DNA from: Candidatus Merdimorpha stercoravium
GTDB lineage: Bacteria > Bacteroidota > Bacteroidia > Flavobacteriales > UBA1820
NCBI GenBank assembly: GCA_018715295.1
Contig: DVLY01000114.1
Span: forward strand, 1 to 10,425
Reading direction: 5' to 3'
DNA length: 10,425 nt
Positions 1 to 5,807 of this stretch are shown piece by piece. Position numbers and translations under genes: made by a program. The notes under the pieces were generated by a model. The model ran no database searches. It saw only the letters and a program-made list of their open reading frames with translations, and was not told where the DNA came from. Each line of letters begins with the position of its first letter. Position 1 is the stretch's first letter.

Positions 1-28
1 TTTCCCGGGGGCAAAAGCCCCCGGGAAA
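1..28 (-). terminator. Perfect 12-bp hairpin, probable terminator of the flavin reductase gene
   Basis: Positions 1-12 and 17-28 are exact reverse complements around a 4-nt loop (AAAA on the plus strand, TTTT on the minus strand). The GC-rich stem starts 35 nt past the flavin reductase stop codon, a usual place for an intrinsic terminator of a leftward transcript. Any U-tract would fall left of the window edge and cannot be seen. On the plus strand no T-run follows, so rightward termination is not supported. Confidence 0.5.
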
Positions 29-62
29 CCCGCCCGCACTGCACTTGCCCCCGGCGAGGAGA

Positions 63-575
63 TCAGTCCTCCGCCAGGTAAGCCGCCGTGATCCGAGCGA
101 TGTACACCCGGTGCAATCCCCCGTGCTGCGCATCGTAAAACCGGGGGAGGATCGCCGGGTCGAGGAACTTCCCGGCCTGGAGATCGGACACATACAGCTT
201 TCGGCACTCCAGCACCACCCGCGCCTGAGCGAAAGTTACGCCCCCGCCCGGCGCCGGGACAGGCGTAAGGCCGGATTCGGCCACCTTATCGCCGTCGCGT
301 CCGGATTTGGTGCCCAGCAAGGACAGCGCGCTGCGATACCGTCCGTCGAAAAACGAAAGGGTAAAGCCTTCCTCCCGTTCCATGAACCCGTACGTATAAC
401 GTTCGGGACGGACAAAGACAAAGGCTACCGGAACATTCCACAGATGCCCCACGCCGCCCCAGGAGGCCGTCATCGTATTGAAATCGCCCATCTGTCCGGC
501 CGTTACCAGCATCCAGTCCCGGCCGATGAGCCGGATCGGATTGTCCGAAAGGTCTTCCGGTGCTATCTTTTTCAT
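63..575 (-). CDS. Flavin reductase family protein (FMN-binding split barrel)
   Basis: This 170-residue protein looks like a flavin reductase-like/NADH:FMN oxidoreductase of the split beta-barrel fold, which binds FMN and reduces flavins with NAD(P)H. The diagnostic stretch is residues 33-50, with N33, MTASW at 35-39, the glycines at 40, 41 and 43, and W46-P49: the FMN-binding signature of the family. SFF at 74-76, GTKSGRD at 88-94 and the LECRK segment at 122-126 also match the Bacteroides-type members as I remember them. Length is normal, and there is no signal peptide or membrane segment, so it should be cytoplasmic. The start at 575 is the natural one, since the family begins only about 20 residues before the conserved core. 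It lies 184 nt downstream of ftsE with no -7 element in the gap, so it may depend on read-through or an unrecognised promoter. The physiological electron acceptor cannot be told from sequence. Confidence 0.88.
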   Translation of the reverse strand: MKKIAPEDLSDNPIRLIGRDWMLVTAGQMGDFNTMTASWGGVGHLWNVPVAFVFVRPERYTYGFMEREEGFTLSFFDGRYRSALSLLGTKSGRDGDKVAESGLTPVPAPGGGVTFAQARVVLECRKLYVSDLQAGKFLDPAILPRFYDAQHGGLHRVYIARITAAYLAED

Positions 576-759
576 CGCTTGTCTTTTTGTTTTACACTCG
601 CCTTACCCGGCATTTCTTATTCCCGCGGTTTTATCGCCCCTGTCCTGCCAGTCGGCCCGTCCTTCCTGGCGTCTTATCTCCCGATACTCCTTCGAAGCCT
701 TGCTTTCGCGCCGAGGAACCCGTCGGGGGGGGCGCAGAGAAAAAGGGGCAAGGGAAAAA
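576..759. other. 184-nt intergenic gap with a G8 tract
   Basis: This gap separates the end of ftsE from the start of the flavin reductase gene; both genes read leftward. I find no TAnnTTTG element on the minus strand and no convincing hairpin followed by a T-run. It holds a run of eight G at 725-732 and a small palindrome CTTCGAAG near 690. The minus-strand sequence right after the ftsE stop is pyrimidine-rich. Confidence 0.6.
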
Positions 760-1611
760 TCACTCCTTGGCGCGGTCGGAAGGCTCCGCAGTCTTTTTCT
801 GCACCTCGTGCAGGGTTCCTCCGTCGATTTTCACCGTGCGGGAAGGGAACTTGAGGATCATCGTATAGTCGTGCGTAGCCATGACCACGGCCGTTCCCTG
901 GCGATGGTTGATATCGAGCAGCAGGCGGAGGATCTCGGCCGAAGTATTGGGGTCGAGGTTGCCGGTAGGCTCGTCGGCGATGATGAGTTCCGGTTCGTTC
1001 AGCAAGGCCCGGGCTACGGCGATGCGCTGCTGCTCGCCTCCGGAGAGCTCATACGTAAATTTGTCCTGCGTGCCCTGCATGCCGACGTTGCGCAGCACTT
1101 CGAGGATACGCTCCTTGATCTTGGTCTCGTCGCGCCATCCGGTTGCCCGCAGCACGAAGGCCAGGTTCTGGTACACGTTGCGGTCGGAGAGCAGTTGGAA
1201 GTCCTGGAAGACGATGCCCAGACGGCGGCGCAGGTACGGGATGCTCTCTTCGTCCAGGCGGCGCAGGTCGAATCCTGCCACGCGCCCTACGCCGGCGGTC
1301 AAGGGAACGTCGCCGTAGAGAAGCCGCAGGAGGGTGGACTTGCCGCTGCCCGTCTTGCCGATCAGGTAGACGAATTCCCCGTTCTTGATCGAAAGGCGGA
1401 GGTCCTTGATGATGATCCCGCCCCGCTGACCGATGCCCGGGGTGTCGATCCAGACGAGGTCTTCGGCAGGCCGCTGCGCCTGCTGCTGCTTGGCTCCGGT
1501 CGGGACTTCGTTTTGCTCGGGGGCTGCGGCCTGTGCGTCCATCCCCGGTGTATTCAAGGATACGGTCCCTTCGGAAGCGCTCTCTTCAGTTTTTCTTGTC
1601 GTTTGTTCCAT
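760..1611 (-). CDS. ftsE: FtsE-type ABC transporter ATP-binding protein with an N-terminal extension
   Basis: All motifs of an active ABC ATPase are present: Walker A GKTGSGKST at 85-93, Q-loop FQDFQLL at 135-141, signature LSGGEQQR at 189-196, Walker B LIIADEP at 209-215 leading into TGNLD, and H-loop ATHDY at 245-249. The segments FVYLIGK, LGIVFQDFQLL and NLAFVLRATGW are those of Bacteroidota FtsE. With the membrane protein FtsX, FtsE powers activation of septal peptidoglycan hydrolases during division. No ftsX is next to it here. The protein has 283 residues against about 220-230 for usual FtsE. The excess is a polar N-terminal stretch (about 1-50) rich in Q, E, A and T, with no domain I can recognise. 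An in-frame ATG at residue 24 (position 1542) is an alternative start. The gene follows the serine hydrolase by 12 nt, so the two are almost surely co-transcribed. A LolD/MacB-type exporter ATPase is the main alternative. Confidence 0.85.
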   Translation of the reverse strand: MEQTTRKTEESASEGTVSLNTPGMDAQAAAPEQNEVPTGAKQQQAQRPAEDLVWIDTPGIGQRGGIIIKDLRLSIKNGEFVYLIGKTGSGKSTLLRLLYGDVPLTAGVGRVAGFDLRRLDEESIPYLRRRLGIVFQDFQLLSDRNVYQNLAFVLRATGWRDETKIKERILEVLRNVGMQGTQDKFTYELSGGEQQRIAVARALLNEPELIIADEPTGNLDPNTSAEILRLLLDINHRQGTAVVMATHDYTMILKFPSRTVKIDGGTLHEVQKKTAEPSDRAKE

Positions 1612-1623
1612 CGCCGGAAGGTG

Positions 1624-3390
1624 TTATTTATCGTCGTCGGTGATCGCGTCGTAGCAGGTCTGCTGGATGCGCGAGCGGAAATTGCCGGAGGAAAGCCGGT
1701 TGTTGTTCATCGATTCGAAGGTGCGGTTGGACAAAAAGACGTAGATCATGTCCGCTTCCGGGTCGATCCACACCGCCGTGCCGGTAAATCCGGTATGTCC
1801 GAAAGTCTTGGGGCCCATTACCTTGTTGGAGAACGAAGGACGGTCGAAGCCCAGCCCGCGGTAGTTGCCTTCGTCGCAGTAGTAGCACGAGGAGAACAAA
1901 CGCACCGTACTGTCCTCGATGTAGCGTTTTCCTCCGTACGTGCCTCCGTTGAGGTACATCTGGCACATCTTGGCCATGTCGTCCGCCGTGGAGAAAAGTC
2001 CCGCATGGCCGGACACCCCGTCCAGGAACGCAGCCGCCATGTCGTGCACGTAGCCGCGCACGATGGTATGCCGCCAATAGGTTTCATTTTCCGAAGGAAC
2101 TATCTCGCTGACGGAAAAGCGCTCCAACGGGTTGTATCCCGAACGCCATGCTCCCATCGGTCGGTAGAGCTCGGTCTGCACCAGACTGTCGAGAGGCTGG
2201 CCGTAGAACTGTTCGACCATCTGCCGGAAGATGAAGAACGCAAAGTCGGAATAGACATACTCCTTGTCGTCCTTGACCGGCGAGAGGATCATTTGCCGCT
2301 GGATCGTATCCTTGATGCTGCCGATGGCGTACATGCCCGGCACCACTTCCTGGGTGAATACGCTGTCGGGCGTTACCCGGTAGTACTGCGGCAGGGGGCG
2401 GGTCAGCGAATCGATCGTCTGGAGGTAATACGGGATCCAGGCTTTCAGCCCCGCCCGGTGGGTGAGAATGTCGGCCAGGATCATGTTCTCCTTGTTGGTC
2501 CCCCGGAAGACGGGCATCACATCGCCCAGACGGTCGTCCAGGCGGATCTTGCCTTCGTCGTAGAGCTTCATCACGAAAGGCAGGGTAGCCATCACCTTCG
2601 TAACCGAAGCCATGTCGTAAATCATGTCGCCCTGCACCTTTTCCGAGCCGTCCATCGCACCCATCGTCGTGCCGTACCAACGGTCGTACACCACGCGCCC
2701 GTGCCGACCCACCAACACGTGAACCCCCGGGGCGGCTCCGCTCTCCACCACTTCCCGCAGCAGCGCGTCGATCTTGTCGAGCGTATCGGCCGACATGCCT
2801 ACCTGTTCCGCATATCCGTAAGCCAGGCGGATGGCCGGGGAGTCTCCCACCTGGATCCCGCCGAAGATGGCTTCGGCAGCGGCTACCTGCGAAAAATGCG
2901 AGGAGGAAGGCGCGCTGACCAGCGAAGCGGATTTTTCCCCGGCCAGTTTCTCCGCCCGGGAGGATTTCGCATCGAAAACCGCCAGGACAACCCTTCCGGG
3001 GAGGTCGGTCTCGGAGAGCGCTTTGCGGGCTTGGGAGAAGTCGCGCACGCCCACGATGAGCACATCCTGCGGGGCGACTTTCTTCAGTTCGACCCGTGCG
3101 AGGGTCTTGACCGGGGCATACTTGCGCAGGTACTTCTCAAAACTGGGCAGTGCCCCGTCGAAGCGGAAATAGTAAATCGCCTGGCGGGTGAGGTCTTTGA
3201 CCGGAAGGAGGTCTCCCGCTACCGTCAGGGAACGCTCGGCCAAATCCATCGCCCGCGCCGAGTCGGCCGAGACTTCCAACTGTTTGAGCGCACGGCGGTA
3301 TTCCTTTTGGACCGATTGGCCGTTTACCGACAAGGCCCCGAAAAGCAGCAGGAGACACCCTGCCGCTCTGAAAAATCCTTTCCTCTTCAT
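1624..3390 (-). CDS. Secreted serine hydrolase (beta-lactamase/PBP family) with a GH3 C-terminal-domain remnant
   Basis: The 588-residue protein begins with a signal peptide (KRK, hydrophobic 9-20, probable cut near G24-Q25), so it acts in the periplasm or outer envelope. Residues about 205-580 form a class C beta-lactamase/D,D-peptidase-like domain: SVTK at 262-265 holds the nucleophile Ser262 and Lys265, YSD at 380-382 takes the YxN place, and HTG at 532-534 takes the KTG place. Likely substrates are peptidoglycan peptides or esters; a true beta-lactamase role is not supported. Residues about 46-190 do not belong to that fold. They read like the C-terminal domain of a GH3 beta-N-acetylglucosaminidase (LTV...LLPVKDL at 55-67, LIVGV at 111-115, AEAIFGG at 172-178). 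In many Bacteroidota GH3 and this hydrolase are fused in one protein of about 1000 residues. Here the GH3 catalytic barrel is absent and the signal peptide leads straight into the remnant. It is the middle gene of a SPOR-hydrolase-ftsE operon. Confidence 0.85.
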   Translation of the reverse strand: MKRKGFFRAAGCLLLLFGALSVNGQSVQKEYRRALKQLEVSADSARAMDLAERSLTVAGDLLPVKDLTRQAIYYFRFDGALPSFEKYLRKYAPVKTLARVELKKVAPQDVLIVGVRDFSQARKALSETDLPGRVVLAVFDAKSSRAEKLAGEKSASLVSAPSSSHFSQVAAAEAIFGGIQVGDSPAIRLAYGYAEQVGMSADTLDKIDALLREVVESGAAPGVHVLVGRHGRVVYDRWYGTTMGAMDGSEKVQGDMIYDMASVTKVMATLPFVMKLYDEGKIRLDDRLGDVMPVFRGTNKENMILADILTHRAGLKAWIPYYLQTIDSLTRPLPQYYRVTPDSVFTQEVVPGMYAIGSIKDTIQRQMILSPVKDDKEYVYSDFAFFIFRQMVEQFYGQPLDSLVQTELYRPMGAWRSGYNPLERFSVSEIVPSENETYWRHTIVRGYVHDMAAAFLDGVSGHAGLFSTADDMAKMCQMYLNGGTYGGKRYIEDSTVRLFSSCYYCDEGNYRGLGFDRPSFSNKVMGPKTFGHTGFTGTAVWIDPEADMIYVFLSNRTFESMNNNRLSSGNFRSRIQQTCYDAITDDDK

Positions 3391-3415
3391 GTTTTGTATC
3401 TGTCTCTTTTTATGG

Positions 3416-3871
3416 TCAGTGTTTTATTCCTTGCGATGCAAGGGCCTCGTCCAGGGGGATTTTCACCCCCTCCCGAAAGGCGATGAGGAACGCTTGCGGG
3501 TAGCCCTTTCCCTGTACGGCGCGCAACTGTTCCTGCGCTTGTCGGTAGTCGGAAGTCCCCGCCCCGGTGTAATACTTAAGGTATCGGCCTTCCTTGACGG
3601 ATTTCAAATCGGGGAAAACGCGCAATGCCCGATCGCCCGTCCCTTCGATGGGGCGCACGGAAGCCAGCACCTGCACGTAGTACAGAACCCCGCTCGTGTC
3701 CGGGCGGGAGTCCTGCCGGAGGGACGCTTCAGGCATTTCCGAGGAAGGTTGGGGGGCAAAGGCCCGTTCCAGATTGGCTTTGAGCCGTTCCTTGTCCGTA
3801 GTCTGTCCTTGCAGCGGAGCGCCGAGCGCCAGCGCCATGAGCGTTGCCATGCAAAAAAACAGGTTTTTCAT
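3416..3871 (-). CDS. Secreted SPOR-domain-like protein
   Basis: This is a 151-residue protein with a clear signal peptide (K3, hydrophobic 4-19, probable cut after GQ at 22-23), then a short polar linker (24-60) and one C-terminal domain (63-145). That domain has the SPOR pattern: YYVQVLAS at 64-71, FPDL at 86-89, YLKYYTGAGTSDYRQA at 97-112, and YPQAFLIAFREGVKIPLDEAL at 124-144. This is the arrangement seen at the C-terminus of Bacteroidota N-acetylmuramoyl-L-alanine amidases. SPOR domains bind glycan strands stripped of stem peptides, which gather at the division septum. Here the domain stands alone with no catalytic part, so a septal targeting or adaptor role is the natural guess. It is first in the operon: 25 nt separate its stop from the serine hydrolase start, and a -7 element sits just upstream. 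The SPOR match rests on pattern recognition, not on a profile score. Confidence 0.75.
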   Translation of the reverse strand: MKNLFFCMATLMALALGAPLQGQTTDKERLKANLERAFAPQPSSEMPEASLRQDSRPDTSGVLYYVQVLASVRPIEGTGDRALRVFPDLKSVKEGRYLKYYTGAGTSDYRQAQEQLRAVQGKGYPQAFLIAFREGVKIPLDEALASQGIKH

Positions 3872-3896
3872 CGCCCTTCATTTTGCGTTCTTATGG

Positions 3897-3904
3897 CAAA
3901 TATA
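3897..3904 (-). promoter_or_regulatory. Bacteroidota -7 element for the SPOR-hydrolase-ftsE operon
   Basis: The minus strand reads TATATTTG, an exact match to TAnnTTTG. Transcription would start near 3890, leaving about 20 nt before the SPOR start codon at 3871. No TTTG lies at the consensus 19-21 nt upstream; the nearest is 13 nt away (3918-3921), so the -33 box is weak or absent. Confidence 0.5.
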
Positions 3905-3980
3905 GAAAAAATATACGCAAAGGCGAGCGCAGCACAGCGGACATATCGAATGCTTTTCCCCCATATCCGCACTTTTCCTT

Positions 3981-3993
3981 GGGAAGGCTTCCC
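3981..3993. promoter_or_regulatory. Odd palindrome upstream of the ArnT-like gene, possible operator
   Basis: GGGAAG (3981-3986) and CTTCCC (3988-3993) are exact inverted arms around a single G. The site ends 19 nt before the -7 element at 4013-4020, where the -33 box would be expected, and sits in the divergent region between two transcription units. A bound regulator there would affect rightward transcription. The site is short and could be chance. Confidence 0.25.
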
Positions 3994-4012
3994 CCGAAAA
4001 CCCTCAAAAGCG

Positions 4013-4020
4013 TATCTTTG
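4013..4020 (+). promoter_or_regulatory. Bacteroidota -7 element for the ArnT-like glycosyltransferase
   Basis: TATCTTTG matches TAnnTTTG exactly. Transcription would begin near 4027, giving a leader of about 70 nt before the start codon at 4099. No TTTG is found at the expected -33 distance; the palindrome at 3981-3993 occupies that place. Confidence 0.45.
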
Positions 4021-4098
4021 TCCCCATGAGCCGCCCCGGAGGGAAAGACCGTTTCCCCTCCTCCCGGCACCGATCACCCATTATCCCAACCCCTTGCC

Positions 4099-5712
4099 AT
4101 GAAACCCATCTACAGGTATCTGCTCTTCTTCCTCCTGCTCCTGCCGGCCATCGCCCTTCGGGATTACACCCCGGACAACGAACTGCGCTACATCAGCCTG
4201 GTAAACGAAGCCCTGCAAAACGGCACCTGGTTTACCTTTTACGACCACGGCACGGTATACGCCGACAAACCGCCCCTGTACTTCTGGTACATCGCCCTGA
4301 TGCACTTCCTGCTGGGCGCCCACCACATGTGGGCCATCGCCCTGGCCAGCCTCCTGCCGGCCATCGGCATCATCGCCCTGATGGACCGGTGGATGCGGGA
4401 GGAATCCGTCCCGTGCGACACCGCCCTGGCCGGGAGCATGCTGATGATCACCGCCATGTACATCGGCACGGCGCTGGTGCTGCGCATGGACATGCTCATG
4501 GCGCTCTTTATCCTGCTGGCCTTGCGGGCATTCTACCGTCTCTACCAGGGCAAAGCCTCCCGATCCACCCGCTGGATGATCCCGGTGTACATCTTTCTGG
4601 CCATCTTTACCAAAGGCCCGGTCGGATTTCTGATGCCGATGGTCTCCATCGTCGCTTTTCTGGCGATCAAAAAAGACCTCCGGCATTTCGGACGCTACTT
4701 CGGATGGGGGCAGTGGGGTGTGCTCATCGGCCTGTGTGTCCTCTGGTTTTCGGCCGTCTATGCCGAAGGCGGCAGTGAATACCTCAACAACATCCTGTTC
4801 AAACAAACCGTAGGCCGGGGCGTGAACTCTTTCCACCATGCCGAACCGTTCTACTACTACATAACCCATTTCGCTTACGCGCTGGCTCCCTGGTCGCTGC
4901 TCTACCTCGTCTCGTATGTAAAAGGCGTGAAGGCCCGGCTCTGGAAGACCGACCTGGAAAAATTCCTGGCCGCCGTATCGGCCTCGACCTTCGTCATGCT
5001 GTCGCTGGTAAGCTCCAAACTGGACATCTACCTGGTACCCGCCTACCCGTTCATGGTCTATCTCTCGGCCATCTGGATAGCCCGTACCGGCGCCTCGAAA
5101 TGGTACTCGGCTGCCGCTGCCCTGCCCTGCCTGGTCTTTGCCCTGGCCCTGCCCGCCGTCGCCGTGTTGGGCGACAAACTGCCGTTCGGCCTGGGAGAAT
5201 CCATCCCCACTTACCTCTGCGCCACCGTCCTGTCCGCAGCCGGGATCGCCGCACTGGTGCTCATCTTCCGCGCGCGCATGGCCTGTGGCGTAAAGACCGC
5301 CGCGATCGGATTCCTGGCGGCCGTATTCCTGGGTTCGTGGGCCATCCCCCGGGTCAATCCGCACATCGGATTCGAGTACCTGGGCGAGCGCGCCTGCCAG
5401 ATCGCCCGGCAGCACGGCATCGAGCACTTTGCCTACTACAATTTCGACGAAGGCTGGTACATGGACACCTTCACCGGCGAGTCCTTCCACCGGATCCACA
5501 ACATGGACGAACTCGACTCGCTGGAATCCCTCCCCGAACCCTCGCTGCTGCTGGTCCGCCAGACGGAAGCCCGCCACGACAGCGCCTTCACCGCTCACAT
5601 CCGGGATTGGAAACCGGCCGAGGAAAAAGGTTCGTACCGCCTCTTCGTGATCGAAGGCAAGAAGGAAACCGGCGGGGATGCCCTGCCGCCTCACCCCGGG
5701 CAAGAGCCCTGA
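4099..5712 (+). CDS. ArnT/PMT-like lipid carrier-dependent glycosyltransferase (GT-C fold)
   Basis: This 537-residue polytopic inner-membrane protein transfers a sugar from a polyprenyl-phosphate carrier to an acceptor on the periplasmic side. Residues 22-63 carry the first periplasmic-loop signature: DYTPDNELRY, with D26/E28 in the catalytic acidic position, and ADKPPLYFWY at 55-64. LVLRMDMLMAL at 127-137 and FTKGPVGFLMP at 170-180 are further family segments, and SSKLDIYLVPAYP at 305-317 matches the ArnT KL-YLLP-P-like motif. Many hydrophobic helices run from residue 7 to about 415, followed by a soluble C-terminal part (about 420-530). Length is right for ArnT/GT83 relatives (about 500-570). 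ArnT adds 4-amino-4-deoxyarabinose to lipid A, but no Ara4N synthesis genes are near, so donor and acceptor are open. It stands alone on the plus strand. A DPM1-like GT2 and a LAB_N protein that could supply its lipid-linked sugar lie 2 kb to the right. Confidence 0.85.
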   Translation: MKPIYRYLLFFLLLLPAIALRDYTPDNELRYISLVNEALQNGTWFTFYDHGTVYADKPPLYFWYIALMHFLLGAHHMWAIALASLLPAIGIIALMDRWMREESVPCDTALAGSMLMITAMYIGTALVLRMDMLMALFILLALRAFYRLYQGKASRSTRWMIPVYIFLAIFTKGPVGFLMPMVSIVAFLAIKKDLRHFGRYFGWGQWGVLIGLCVLWFSAVYAEGGSEYLNNILFKQTVGRGVNSFHHAEPFYYYITHFAYALAPWSLLYLVSYVKGVKARLWKTDLEKFLAAVSASTFVMLSLVSSKLDIYLVPAYPFMVYLSAIWIARTGASKWYSAAAALPCLVFALALPAVAVLGDKLPFGLGESIPTYLCATVLSAAGIAALVLIFRARMACGVKTAAIGFLAAVFLGSWAIPRVNPHIGFEYLGERACQIARQHGIEHFAYYNFDEGWYMDTFTGESFHRIHNMDELDSLESLPEPSLLLVRQTEARHDSAFTAHIRDWKPAEEKGSYRLFVIEGKKETGGDALPPHPGQEP

Positions 5713-5735
5713 ACTTCCTCGCCTGCCCCTTATCT

Positions 5736-5779
5736 ACGCGCAAGGCGCCTGGCAATGTTTTGCCAGGCGCCTTGCGCGT
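5736..5779. terminator. Perfect 20-bp hairpin between convergent genes
   Basis: Arms 5736-5755 and 5760-5779 are exact reverse complements around the loop TGTT (5756-5759). The hairpin sits 23 nt after the stop of the ArnT-like gene and 28 nt after the stop of the opposing phosphatase gene, so it can serve both transcripts. Neither side has a strong T-run, which is unusual for a classical intrinsic terminator. Confidence 0.7.
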
Positions 5780-5807
5780 TTGCCCGCCCATGCGGAAAAC
5801 TGTTCCT

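Noticed and set aside
478..3486. Very long plus-strand open frame (1002 codons) opposite the minus-strand ftsE and serine hydrolase genes
   Set aside because: It runs antisense to clearly recognisable proteins, its translation has the H/R/V/D-rich composition of a shadow frame in GC-rich DNA, and it shows no motif.
4081..5703. 540-codon minus-strand open frame
   Set aside because: It is fully antisense to the ArnT-like gene. Its product is a G/Q/D/H-rich low-complexity string with no family pattern.
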